Assembly (NCBI GenBank): GCA_964513155.1
Contig: CAZEMA010000001.1
Location: 8,623 to 72,622, forward strand
Source: DATEAV01 sp964513155
GTDB taxonomy: Bacteria > Chloroflexota > Anaerolineae > Anaerolineales > E44-bin32
Length of the DNA: 64,000 nucleotides
Direction of reading: 5' to 3'
The stretch's first letter is position 1, and each line of letters begins with the position of its first letter. This document shows positions 1 through 8,405 of the stretch, one piece after another. The notes below the pieces were generated by a model that worked only from the letters and a program-made list of their open reading frames with translations, ran no database searches and had not been told where the DNA came from. The position numbers were made by a program, and so were the translations under genes.

Positions 1-1203
1 TACTCGCCCCGGCGCATCCGGTTCCTGGGGTTCGATCCCTGGCTCTTGATTCTCGTCGTCGTCATGCTGGTCTTTGGGCTGGTCATGGTGTATTCGGCCA
101 GCTGGGACGTCTCCTGGCGCCTCTTCCAGGATCCTGGAGCCATTCTCCGCCGCCAGTTGACAAACCTGGTGATCGGCCTGGCGGCGCTTGCGGTCACAGC
201 CTCGATGCCGCTGGCCTGGCTGAGGCGATTGGCGCTGCCGGTGGTCCTCATCAGCCTGGTGGCACTGATCGGCGTCTTGGTGGTCAACGCTGGTGGCGGC
301 CCCCGCCGGGCCTTCCTCGGAGGCTCGGTTCAGCCATCCGAGCTCGCTAAGCTGGGGTTGATCATCTACTTGGCAGTGTGGATGGAATCCAAGGGGGATC
401 GCCTCCAGGAGTGGGGCTACGGCTTCCTGCCGCTGATGGTCATGATCGGGGTCATGGGTGGCCTGATCATGCTGCAGCCGGACCTGAGCGCAGCCTTGAC
501 CGTCGCCGCCGTCTCCCTGGGGGTGTTCTTCCTGGCCGGGGCGCGGCCCTCGCAATACACGCTCGTGACCCTGGGCAGCGGCGCCATTGGCTACGTCCTG
601 GTCTGGCTGACGAGCACTGGCCGCGAGCGCTGGCGAGACTACGTCGCCGGCTTGGTGAACATCCAGGAAGCTTCCTACCACGTGCAGCACTCGCTGGAGG
701 CTTTCTATTCCGGCGGGCTTCTCGGGCGGGGGCTGGGCGCTAGCCGGCAGAAGTTCGGCTTCCTGCCCGCCCCGCACACCGACAGCATCTTCGCCATCAT
801 CGGTGAGGAGCTCGGGTTGATCGGCGCCATGCTGGTGCTGGCGCTGTTCTACCTCCTTCTCTGGCGCGGCTTCCGGGCGGCGTTGAAGGCGCCAGACCGT
901 CTGTCGATGCTGCTGGCGAGCGGGGTCACATTCTGGATCGGCGTCGAGGCGATGGTGAACATGTCCGTTCTGCTGGGGATGCTCCCCTTCGCCGGCAACG
1001 CCCTGCCGTTCTTCTCCTACGGAGGCTCCAGCCTGGTGACGACGCTGGCGGGCGTGGGGTTCCTGCTGAACGTCTCGCGACGGGTGCCCGTGGAGGCGCC
1101 CAGCGCCGAAGGTCATGATGCGACTATTGGTGTCGGCTGGCGGTACCGGAGGCGGCGTGTATCCCGCCTTAGCCGTCATGCGCGCCCTCGGCGGTCGAGC
1201 TGA
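1..1203 (+). CDS. ftsW: FtsW, septal peptidoglycan glycosyltransferase (5' end outside window)
   Basis: SEDS-family membrane glycosyltransferase that polymerises lipid II at the division septum. The reading frame is already open at base 1 (Y-S-P-R-R), so the true start lies upstream. About ten hydrophobic segments are visible, with family signatures QPSELAKLG near the first third, the extracytoplasmic loop QHSLEAFYSGG...GAS, and PFFSYGGSSLVTTLAGVG near the C-terminus. It lies directly before murG in a dcw cluster, which favours FtsW over RodA. Its last 29 codons overlap murG out of frame by 89 bp and encode an arginine-rich tail that does not look conserved, so that tail may be incidental. 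Identity is firm; the exact C-terminus is less so. Confidence 0.95.
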   Translation, partial: YSPRRIRFLGFDPWLLILVVVMLVFGLVMVYSASWDVSWRLFQDPGAILRRQLTNLVIGLAALAVTASMPLAWLRRLALPVVLISLVALIGVLVVNAGGGPRRAFLGGSVQPSELAKLGLIIYLAVWMESKGDRLQEWGYGFLPLMVMIGVMGGLIMLQPDLSAALTVAAVSLGVFFLAGARPSQYTLVTLGSGAIGYVLVWLTSTGRERWRDYVAGLVNIQEASYHVQHSLEAFYSGGLLGRGLGASRQKFGFLPAPHTDSIFAIIGEELGLIGAMLVLALFYLLLWRGFRAALKAPDRLSMLLASGVTFWIGVEAMVNMSVLLGMLPFAGNALPFFSYGGSSLVTTLAGVGFLLNVSRRVPVEAPSAEGHDATIGVGWRYRRRRVSRLSRHARPRRSS

Positions 1204-2218
1204 CGTGCTCTGGGTCGGCGGGGAGGGCGGTATGGAGGCGGCACTCGTGCATAGGTCCGGGATCGCGTTCGAGGCGATCCCCGCGGCCGGAGTGCACGGC
1301 GTCGGCCTGCGTTCCCTGCCCGGCAATCTGTGGCGCCTGGCGAGAGGGACGGCAGCGGCGGCGAAGGTCATTCGCCGGTTCCAGCCGGGGGCATTGTTCT
1401 TCACCGGAGGCTATGTGGCTGTGCCGGTCGCAGTGGCCGGTTGGAGGCTGCCCAAGGCGGTCTACGTGCCCGACGTCGAACCGGGATTGGCACTTAGGGT
1501 CCTGGCCCGGATGGCAGATGTGGTGATGGTGACGACCGAGGCTTCGCTGCGCTACTACCCGCCCAGCCGCAAGGCTGTGGTGACGGGCTATCCGACCCGG
1601 CCTGAGCTGGAGGGGCTGGTGAAGGAGCAGGCGCGGCAGCATCTCGGTCTGCCAGCTTCGGGGCCGGTTCTGCTGGTTTTTGGGGGCAGCCGTGGGGCCC
1701 GGTCGATCAACCGGGCGTTGTGGGGTTGCCTGCCAGCGATCCTCGAGAGGGCGCACGTCGTGCACATCACGGGTGAGCTCGACTGGCCGGAGGTTGAACA
1801 CTTGCAGGGTCAGGTGGCTCTGGGCCTGGCGGAGCGCTACCACCCGCACGCCTACCTTCACGAGGACATGGCCGCGGCGTTGGCCGCCGCCGACCTGGCC
1901 GTCTCGCGGGCTGGGGCTTCGACGCTGGGGGAGTTTCCGCTCTTCGGCTTGCCTGCCGTGCTCGTCCCGTACCCGCATGCTTGGCGCTACCAGAGGGTGA
2001 ACGCCGACTACCTGGCCGCCAATGGGGCTGCCGTATGCCTGAATGACGAGGACTTGCCCGAGAAGCTTGCCCCGGCTGTCCTACAACTCCTGGGGGATTC
2101 GGGACGGCTGGCGAGTATGGCGGCGGCTGCCCGCCGGCTGGCACGGCCCTCGGCGGCGCAGGCGATCGCCTCGGAGATCCTGGGTCTCCTCCAGACACAA
2201 GGGGGCAGGCGTGATTAG
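1115..2218 (+). CDS. murG: MurG, UDP-GlcNAc:lipid I N-acetylglucosaminyltransferase
   Basis: Transfers GlcNAc from UDP-GlcNAc to lipid I to make lipid II at the inner face of the membrane. It is a 367-residue GT28 protein of usual length. The N-terminal glycine-rich loop SAGGTGGGVYPALAV (about residues 7-21) binds the lipid substrate; LVFGGSRGARSIN opens the second Rossmann domain; SRAGASTLGEFPLFGLPAVL and PYPHAWRYQRVNADYL form the UDP-GlcNAc site. ATG at 1115 or the adjacent ATG at 1118 can start it; both lie inside ftsW. Its stop overlaps the next gene by 8 bp, so translation is probably coupled through the operon. Confidence 0.96.
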   Translation: MMRLLVSAGGTGGGVYPALAVMRALGGRADVLWVGGEGGMEAALVHRSGIAFEAIPAAGVHGVGLRSLPGNLWRLARGTAAAAKVIRRFQPGALFFTGGYVAVPVAVAGWRLPKAVYVPDVEPGLALRVLARMADVVMVTTEASLRYYPPSRKAVVTGYPTRPELEGLVKEQARQHLGLPASGPVLLVFGGSRGARSINRALWGCLPAILERAHVVHITGELDWPEVEHLQGQVALGLAERYHPHAYLHEDMAAALAAADLAVSRAGASTLGEFPLFGLPAVLVPYPHAWRYQRVNADYLAANGAAVCLNDEDLPEKLAPAVLQLLGDSGRLASMAAAARRLARPSAAQAIASEILGLLQTQGGRRD

Positions 2219-2744
2219 CCTGGTCGTTCTCTTCTGCCTGCTGGTGATCCTGTTTGCCGTGATCGGCGCGATGCGGGGCTGGGCCAAGGAGCTGCTGGTC
2301 ACGAGCGCCATCGTCCTGGGGTTGTTCCTGAATGCCATTTTGGAGACCTACATCGCTCCCTATCGGACGGCGGTCATGCAGCAGACCGGCGCGGCCCAAT
2401 TCGTGATCCGCGGGGCGCTCTTGGTGCTCCTGGCGTTCTTCGGCTACCAGACGCCCAACCTCCGGGCCCTCCAACCTAAGGTGGCGCGGGAGAAGCTGGA
2501 AGAGATCGTTCTCGGGCTGATCATGGGGGCACTGAACGGTTACCTGCTGATCGGCTCGCTGTGGTTCTACCTGCACCAGGCCGGCTATCCCTCCGACCTG
2601 ATCATCAGGCCGGAAGAGGGAACGGCGTTGGCGGCGCAGATTACCGGCCTGATGAATTACTTGCCACCTGACATCCTGGCCATTCCTCAGGTGTACTTCG
2701 CGGTCGGGGTGGTCTTCGTCTTCGTCATCGTGGTCTTTGTATGA
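2211..2744 (+). CDS. CvpA-like small integral membrane protein
   Basis: A 177-residue hydrophobic protein with four or more predicted membrane segments and no catalytic motif. The N-terminus (LFAVIGAMRGWAKELLVTSA, a hydrophobic helix followed by an R-G-x-x-K-E loop) resembles CvpA/colicin V production proteins, which is the basis of the tentative name. The GTG start at 2211 overlaps the murG stop; the stop overlaps murC in an ATGA. Its fixed place between murG and murC suggests a role in envelope assembly, but this is inference from position only. Function is unknown. Confidence 0.8.
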   Translation: MISLVVLFCLLVILFAVIGAMRGWAKELLVTSAIVLGLFLNAILETYIAPYRTAVMQQTGAAQFVIRGALLVLLAFFGYQTPNLRALQPKVAREKLEEIVLGLIMGALNGYLLIGSLWFYLHQAGYPSDLIIRPEEGTALAAQITGLMNYLPPDILAIPQVYFAVGVVFVFVIVVFV

Positions 2745-4114
2745 CCCGGCGTGTACATCTCGTGGGAATCGGTGGAGCGGGCGTGTCGGCGATCGCGCGG
2801 GTGCTGCTGGAACGAGGAGAGACTGTGACCGGTTCGGACCAGGTTACTTCCCCCTATGCTCAGGCGCTCGAGGCGGCAGGCGTGCACGTCGCCTACGGGC
2901 ACCGGGCGGAAAACGTCGCCGGGGCCGACCTGGTTGTCGTGTCGTCGGCCGTGCCGGCGGGAAATGTGGAAGTCGTCGCCGCCCGCCAGGCGGGAATCCC
3001 AGTTCTGCGGCGCAATGTCTTCCTCACCGAGATGACCGCCGGCTACCAGACGGTCGCTGTTGCCGGCACGCACGGGAAGACGACGACGACCGGATTGATC
3101 AGCTGGCTTCTCGACCAGGCCGGGCTCTCGCCCACTTTCATCGTGGGCGGCATGCTCAAGGACCTGGGGACAAACGCCCGAGCCGGCAAGGGACCGCACT
3201 TCGTGATCGAAGCCGATGAGTACGACCGGGCCTTCCTGGCCTTGCATCCCAGCGTAGCCGTGGTCACCAACGTGGAATACGACCATCCCGACTGCTACCC
3301 GACGCCCGCCGACTTCACGGAGGCATTCCAGGCGTTCGCCCGCCAGGTCAAGGACCGGCTGATCGTCTGCCAAGAGGATCCGGCCGCCGCCTCGCTCCAA
3401 CCGCAGGAGGCGGAGCGGATCACCTACGGCCTTGGGCCAGAGGCGGACTGGCGGGCCGAGGAGATACGGCAGAACTCGCCCGGCGGGTCGGACTTCCTGG
3501 TCAGCCACAGAGGCGAACTCCTCGGCCTGGTCCGGACGCGGCTCCCGGGGCGGCACAACGTTCTCAACGCGCTGGCCGCACTGGCTGTGGTCGACTTCCT
3601 GGGCGTGGAGTTCTCCGTCGCCCGGCAGGCACTCCTGGACTTTCACGGGGCGGAGAGGCGGTTTGAGGTTGTGGGGCAGGTTGGTGGGGTCACGGTCGTC
3701 GATGACTTCGCCCATCACCCCTCGGAGATCCGGGCGACCTTGGCGGCTGCCCGAGAGCGGTACCCCGAGGCCGAGATCTGGGCGGTCTTCCAACCGCACA
3801 CCTACTCGCGCACCAGGTCGTTGCTGGAGGAGTTCGCGCAAGCCTTCGGCGATGCGGACCGCGTGGTGGTCACCGGGATCTACGCCTCTCGGGAGGCTTA
3901 TGACCCGTCCATCCGTGGCCAGGATGTGGCCGACAGAATGCATCATCCAGATGCACGCTTCGTCGAGGGCCTGCCCGAGGCGGCGCGCTACGTGGAGGAG
4001 CGCCTGAGCCAGCCGGCCGTGGTGGTGACCTTGAGCGCCGGCGACGGGAACCAGGTAGGCAGGTTATTGCTCGAAGCGCTGTCGGCCAAGGAAGGAGAGA
4101 CTCGCGATGGCTAG
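2741..4114 (+). CDS. murC: MurC, UDP-N-acetylmuramate--L-alanine ligase
   Basis: ATP-dependent cytoplasmic ligase adding the first L-alanine of the stem peptide to UDP-MurNAc. At 457 residues it matches the family. The N-terminal Rossmann domain carries GIGGAGVSAIARVL, the ATP loop is GTHGKTTTT (from residue 109), and the central domain has EADEYDRAF and NVEYDHPDCY. The C-terminal domain shows VVDDFAHHPSEI and FQPHTYSRT, typical of MurC rather than MurD-F. Start ATG at 2741 overlaps the preceding stop by 4 bp. Confidence 0.97.
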   Translation: MTRRVHLVGIGGAGVSAIARVLLERGETVTGSDQVTSPYAQALEAAGVHVAYGHRAENVAGADLVVVSSAVPAGNVEVVAARQAGIPVLRRNVFLTEMTAGYQTVAVAGTHGKTTTTGLISWLLDQAGLSPTFIVGGMLKDLGTNARAGKGPHFVIEADEYDRAFLALHPSVAVVTNVEYDHPDCYPTPADFTEAFQAFARQVKDRLIVCQEDPAAASLQPQEAERITYGLGPEADWRAEEIRQNSPGGSDFLVSHRGELLGLVRTRLPGRHNVLNALAALAVVDFLGVEFSVARQALLDFHGAERRFEVVGQVGGVTVVDDFAHHPSEIRATLAAARERYPEAEIWAVFQPHTYSRTRSLLEEFAQAFGDADRVVVTGIYASREAYDPSIRGQDVADRMHHPDARFVEGLPEAARYVEERLSQPAVVVTLSAGDGNQVGRLLLEALSAKEGETRDG

Positions 4115-4289
4115 GAAGCGGGATGACAAGCGTCTCTTTGACTACGACCGTCGGATCGAGCTCAAGCTGCGACTGGCGGCCAAGCGAGCCGCCGAAACCC
4201 CGACGACGGGCGTGTTCGTCGGAGACTTCGGCCCACTGCCTCCGAGAGAGGTTCTGGACCGCTTGATCGAGAGGGTTCGCCGGCTGTGA
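4107..4289 (+). CDS. Small charged protein between murC and murB
   Basis: A 60-residue, strongly basic reading frame (many K/R in the first 30 residues, then a GVFVGDFGPLPPREVLDRL stretch) that I do not recognise. It is probably real: ATG at 4107 has a good ribosome site (AAGGAGAG, about 4091-4098), it overlaps the murC end by 8 bp, and its TGA overlaps the GTG start of murB, exactly the coupling seen for its neighbours. There is no signal peptide or membrane segment. Function unknown; conservation across relatives would be the test. Confidence 0.65.
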   Translation: MARKRDDKRLFDYDRRIELKLRLAAKRAAETPTTGVFVGDFGPLPPREVLDRLIERVRRL

Positions 4290-5070
4290 ATCCGTCGCTG
4301 CTGACCGCCGACCAGGCCAGGGAGCTCCAGGCCGCCTTCGGCAAACGCCTGCAACAAGGCGTGCCGCTGGCGCCCTATACCTCGGCCCGAATCGGAGGAC
4401 CGGCGGACTACCTTCTGGTCGTCCGCTCCTTCCAGGAGTTGGCGTCGGCAGCGCAGGTGCTGTGGCAGATGGGCGCCCCCTTTCGTGTCTTGGGGGCGGG
4501 TGCAAACGTGCTGGTGGCTGACGGCGGGGTGCGAGAGGTTGTCATTCTGAATCAGGCCCGACAGATCANNNNNNNNNNNNNNNNNNNNNNNNNNNNNNNN
4601 NNNNNNNNNNNNNNNNNNNNNNNNNNNNNNNNNNNNNNNNNNNNNNNNNNNNNNNNNNNNNNNNNNNNGCAGTTGTCCTGGCGGCGACATTCGGGCTGAA
4701 CCCCTCTACGCCCGAGGCGGCTCGTGCCAAGGCGGAGGGATTCACAGCGGAGAGGCGGCGGAGCCAGCCGTCTGGGCCGAGCATGGGCTCGACCTTCAGG
4801 AACCCCCCTGGCGACCAGGCCGGCAGACTGATCGAGGCTGTTGGTCTCAAGGGGCGGAAGCAAGGCGGGGCTCAGATCAGCCCCACGCATGCCAACTTTA
4901 TTGTCAACGTAGGGGGGGCCGCGGCTGCGGACGTCCTGTCGCTGATCCAGGTGGCCCGCAGGGCGGTGAGGGACCGGTTCGGGATCGACCTGGAGTTGGA
5001 GATCGAGTTCCTGGGCGACTGGGGTGCCGCCAGCGCTGAGGGGCAGTTCTCCGGAGGAGAGACTTCGTGA
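4286..5070 (+). CDS. murB: MurB, UDP-N-acetylenolpyruvoylglucosamine reductase (interrupted by assembly gap)
   Basis: FAD enzyme that reduces UDP-GlcNAc-enolpyruvate to UDP-MurNAc. The first 94 residues show the MurB N-terminus (YTSARIGGPADYLL, then GAGANVLVADGGVREVVI). After the gap, the frame beginning at 4669 reads VVLAATFGL, QPSGPSMGSTFRNPPGD, GGAQISPTHANFIVN and ends normally at 5070. The two halves are not in the same frame with 100 N between them, so the true gap length must be 2 modulo 3. About 70-100 residues of the FAD domain are missing compared with the family. I attribute this to the assembly, not to a broken gene. GTG start at 4286. Confidence 0.9.
4569..4668. other. Assembly gap (100 N) inside murB
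   Basis: Exactly 100 N. The frame mismatch of murB on its two sides shows that 100 is a placeholder and not a measured length. Confidence 0.98.
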
Positions 5071-6173
5071 ACGGTAAGTTGCGGGTGGGTGTGATCTTTG
5101 GGGGCCGCTCCGGCGAGCACGAAGTTTCCTTGATGTCGGCTCGGTCCGTCATGGCTGCCCTGGACCCGGCGAAGTATGAGGTGATCTCGATTGGCATCTG
5201 GCGGGATGGCCGGTGGTTTGGAGGCTCCGGTGTGCGGGAAGCCTTCCAGGCAGGTCGGTTAGAAGGGCTCGTGCCCGCTATTCTGGGCCAACCTGGCTGC
5301 CGAGGGCTGTTCCGCTGGGAGCAAGGGCAGCCACTCGAGATGCTCGAGCCACTGGACGTCGTCTTCCCGGTGACGCATGGCACCTTCGGGGAGGACGGAA
5401 CCTTGCAAGGGCTTCTGGAGATGGCTGACATCCCCTATGTGGGAAGCGGTGTTCTGGCCTCCTCGGTGGCCATGGATAAGGGCCTCTTCAAGGACTTGAT
5501 GCGGACCCAGCGGATCCCGGTCGTCGGAGACACGCTTGTCCAATCGGAGATGATCCGAGAGCAGCAGGATGAAGCGCTACGTCTGGCGGAAGCGGTGGGG
5601 GCCTATCCACTGTTTGTCAAGCCTGCCAACCTTGGCTCGTCGGTTGGCGTCAGCAAGTGCCGCAGCCGGTCCGACCTGCTCGAGGGGCTGATGGATGCCG
5701 CCCGCTACGACCGGCGGGTCGTGGTGGAGCAGGGTCTGGAGGCGCGGGAGATCGAGGTCAGCGTTCTGGGGAACGAAGAGCCTGAGGCCTCGATACCGGG
5801 CGAAATCATCCCGAGCGATGAGTTCTACAGCTACCGGGCGAAGTACATCGATGATGCCTCACAGCTCCTGATCCCGGCGCCGATCGATGAGGCGACGACC
5901 GAAGAGGTGCGGCGGATTGCGGCGGAGGCTTTCAAGGCCATTGACGGGGCGGGGATGGCCCGGGCGGACTTCCTGCTCGACCGAGGGAGCGGCAGGCTGT
6001 TCCTCAACGAACTGAACACCATCCCCGGTTTCACCCAGATCAGCATGTACCCGAAGCTGTGGGAGGCGAGTGGGCTGTCGTATCCCGAACTGATGGATCG
6101 GCTGATTGACCTGGCCTTCGCCAGGCAGCGGCAAAAGGATGGGCTGTTGCGCTCCTACGGGGGTCACGGATGA
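5067..6173 (+). CDS. ddl: D-alanine--D-alanine ligase
   Basis: ATP-grasp ligase that makes the D-Ala-D-Ala end of the muropeptide in the cytoplasm. The 368-residue protein begins LRVGVIFGGRSGEHEVSLMSA, the classic Ddl N-terminus. It then has VFPVTHGTFGEDGTLQGLLE, the ATP-grasp lysine segment PLFVKPANLGSSVGVSKC, EIEVSVLGNEEP, and the metal-binding end MARADFLLD...FLNELNTIPGFTQISMYPKLW. GTG start at 5067 overlaps the murB stop; the stop overlaps ftsQ in an ATGA. Confidence 0.97.
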   Translation: MNGKLRVGVIFGGRSGEHEVSLMSARSVMAALDPAKYEVISIGIWRDGRWFGGSGVREAFQAGRLEGLVPAILGQPGCRGLFRWEQGQPLEMLEPLDVVFPVTHGTFGEDGTLQGLLEMADIPYVGSGVLASSVAMDKGLFKDLMRTQRIPVVGDTLVQSEMIREQQDEALRLAEAVGAYPLFVKPANLGSSVGVSKCRSRSDLLEGLMDAARYDRRVVVEQGLEAREIEVSVLGNEEPEASIPGEIIPSDEFYSYRAKYIDDASQLLIPAPIDEATTEEVRRIAAEAFKAIDGAGMARADFLLDRGSGRLFLNELNTIPGFTQISMYPKLWEASGLSYPELMDRLIDLAFARQRQKDGLLRSYGGHG

Positions 6174-7078
6174 CGGTCACGGACCGGGGACGCTGGCGCG
6201 GTCAGACACGCGCCGAACAGGTGCGCTCCCGCCGGGCCCGGGTGGAGCGGGTCATTGAACCCGCGCCTCGGGAGCGGAAGGTCCGCCCCAAGAGGAGCCC
6301 ACGCCCGCGGCGCCGCTACGACCTGGCGCTCCCTGTGGAAATGGGAGCGGAGGTCCGGCTGCCGGGGCTTCCTGTTGTGCGGCCCGGGATGCGGCTGCTC
6401 ACGGCGGCGCTCCTGGCAGTAGCCGCCTGGCTGCTCCAGTCGGTGTTGACGGCTGACAGCTTCCGCGTCGGCGAGGCCAGCGTCCACGGCGCGGAGCTCC
6501 TGACCTCGGGCCAGGTGCGCTCGATTGCCGGGGTGGATGGCGTGTTGGTCTTCCTGGTCGACCCACAGGCCGTTGAGGCTGTCTTGCTCCAGCAGCCTGA
6601 GGTCGAGAGGGCCGATGTGCGCGTGCGTTGGCCGAACCGGGTGGAGATCAGCCTGCAGGAGCGGCGACCGGTCGTCGAGTGGGACGATGCCAGTCTGACG
6701 TGGTGGCTCAGCTCCGATGGGGTTGCCTTCCTCAAGCGGGGCGAGCGCGAGGGGCTGGTGCGTTTGACCAGCGGCGAAGCCCTCCTGTCGATTTCCGACG
6801 ATCCCCTGGCACCCGCCGTGGAGCCAGAGGTCTTGGAGGCGGCCGTCGTGCTCAGCACGCAACTGCCTGAGGCACAAGTCCTGCACATCGACAGGCAGCA
6901 TGGGTTCTGGATGGAGGATGGGACCGGCTGCTCCGCCTACTTCGGGTTTGGCGGGGACATGGTGAAGAAAGCCCGTCTCTATCACTTCATCCGCCAGTAC
7001 CTGGAACAACAGAGGATCGAGCCGGCGATCGTAAGCGTTGAGGACGTCTCGGCGCCGTACTACACCGTGCAGAGGTAG
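6170..7078 (+). CDS. ftsQ: FtsQ/DivIB-type cell division protein
   Basis: Bitopic membrane protein linking early and late divisome proteins. It has an arginine-rich cytoplasmic N-terminus of about 70 residues, one transmembrane helix (LLTAALLAVAAWLLQSVL, about residues 73-91) and an extracytoplasmic POTRA domain starting FRVGEASVHGAELLTSGQVRS, followed by VERADVRVRWPNRVEISLQER, the FtsQ beta domain. The tail IVSVEDVSAPYYTVQR is typical. 302 residues. Start ATG overlaps the ddl stop by 4 bp. It sits between ddl and ftsA as in many bacteria. Confidence 0.92.
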   Translation: MTVTDRGRWRGQTRAEQVRSRRARVERVIEPAPRERKVRPKRSPRPRRRYDLALPVEMGAEVRLPGLPVVRPGMRLLTAALLAVAAWLLQSVLTADSFRVGEASVHGAELLTSGQVRSIAGVDGVLVFLVDPQAVEAVLLQQPEVERADVRVRWPNRVEISLQERRPVVEWDDASLTWWLSSDGVAFLKRGEREGLVRLTSGEALLSISDDPLAPAVEPEVLEAAVVLSTQLPEAQVLHIDRQHGFWMEDGTGCSAYFGFGGDMVKKARLYHFIRQYLEQQRIEPAIVSVEDVSAPYYTVQR

Positions 7079-7082
7079 AACT

Positions 7083-8339
7083 GTGGCGACCATGATCGGG
7101 GCGGACGTGCCAATCTTCGTGGGTATCGATGTGGGGACCACCAAGGTCTGCGCCTTGGTCGCGCATCTCGACGCCGACCGCCAGGTGCGGATTATCGGGG
7201 TTGGTCTCGTCCCCTCGCAAGGGATGCGCAAGGGTGGGGTTGTCAGCCTGGAAGGCGTCTCCCGGGCGGTAGCGGCGGCCAAGGACAAGGCAGAGCGCAC
7301 CTCCGGCTTTGAGATCACCTCGGCCCTGGTGAGCCTGTCTGGGGCGCATGTCTCGTCCATGAACAGCAAGGGCATGGCCGGGGTTTCCGGCCGGACGATC
7401 GCCGCCGAGGACGTGGCTCGGGCGATCGAGGCGGCTCGTGCCGTGGCCCTCCCGTACAACCGCCAGGTGGTTCACGTCATCCCCCGGGGCTACGTCATCG
7501 ACGGCCAGGACGGAATTAAGTCGCCGCTCGGCATGCACGGCTTCCGCCTGGAGGTGGAGGCCCACATCGTGACGGCGGCGACGACCGCGGTCCGCAACTT
7601 CGAGCGCAGCATCCAGGCCGCCGGCCTGGAGGTGGATGGCTGGGTGCTCAGCCCGCTGGCCTCCGCCGAGGTCGTGCTGAGCGAGACCGAGCGGGAGATG
7701 GGCGTGGTGGCTTGCGACATCGGCGGCGGGACTGCGGATATCGCCGTGTACATCGAGGGCGCGGTCTGGCACACTGCGGTCATCCCCGTCGGTGGGGATC
7801 ACCTGACGGGCGATATTGCCCAGGGCCTGCACCTGCCTCAGGAGACGGCCGAGTCGGTCAAACGCCGGCACGGCTACGCCAAGGTAGCGGATCTGCCGCC
7901 GACGGAGTCGTTTGCCGTCCGGCCCTTCGGCGAAGAGAAGCCGGTCCAGATTCGCCGGACTGACCTGGCAGCCATCCTCCAGCCGCGGGTTGAGGAGCTC
8001 TTCGGGCTGGTGCGGCAGGAGATCAAGCGTTCCGGCTATGACGGCCTGCTCCCGGCTGGGGTCGTGCTGACCGGAGGCACCAGCCAGTTGCCAGCGATCC
8101 GCAACGTCGCCAGCGATGTGCTCGAGCTTCCGGTGCGGGTGGCTCAGCCGGAAGGTATGCGCGGTTTGGTAGACCAACTGCGTTCGCCCGCCTTCTCCAC
8201 CAGCATCGGGCTCTTGCACTGGGCCCGGCTGCAAGAGGAGCAGACGGTGATCGAAGGCAAAGGCCTGGGTAGGATTACGATGCCCAGATTCGATTGGAGA
8301 GGCGCCGCCGATTTCTTGAAGCGGCTGTTGCCCGGATGA
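7083..8339 (+). CDS. ftsA: FtsA, actin-like membrane tether of FtsZ
   Basis: Actin-fold ATPase that anchors FtsZ filaments to the membrane. Motifs in order: phosphate 1 loop VGIDVGTTKVCALV, GGVVSLEGVSRAV, phosphate 2 loop VVACDIGGGTADIAVYIEG, GGDHLTGDIAQGL with PQETAESVKRRHG, and the adenosine motif VVLTGGTSQLPAIRNVA. The end FDWRGAADFLKRLLPG is an amphipathic helix of the kind FtsA uses to bind membrane. I chose GTG 7083 (AGAGG at 7071-7075, 7-nt spacing); ATG 7092 is an alternative. 418 residues. Confidence 0.95.
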   Translation: MATMIGADVPIFVGIDVGTTKVCALVAHLDADRQVRIIGVGLVPSQGMRKGGVVSLEGVSRAVAAAKDKAERTSGFEITSALVSLSGAHVSSMNSKGMAGVSGRTIAAEDVARAIEAARAVALPYNRQVVHVIPRGYVIDGQDGIKSPLGMHGFRLEVEAHIVTAATTAVRNFERSIQAAGLEVDGWVLSPLASAEVVLSETEREMGVVACDIGGGTADIAVYIEGAVWHTAVIPVGGDHLTGDIAQGLHLPQETAESVKRRHGYAKVADLPPTESFAVRPFGEEKPVQIRRTDLAAILQPRVEELFGLVRQEIKRSGYDGLLPAGVVLTGGTSQLPAIRNVASDVLELPVRVAQPEGMRGLVDQLRSPAFSTSIGLLHWARLQEEQTVIEGKGLGRITMPRFDWRGAADFLKRLLPG

Positions 8340-8405
8340 GAAGGCCACTGTCGGGGGCAAGAGCCTCTGCAGGGGCATGACCCAAGTCAACGGAGGAGGA
8401 AACCC

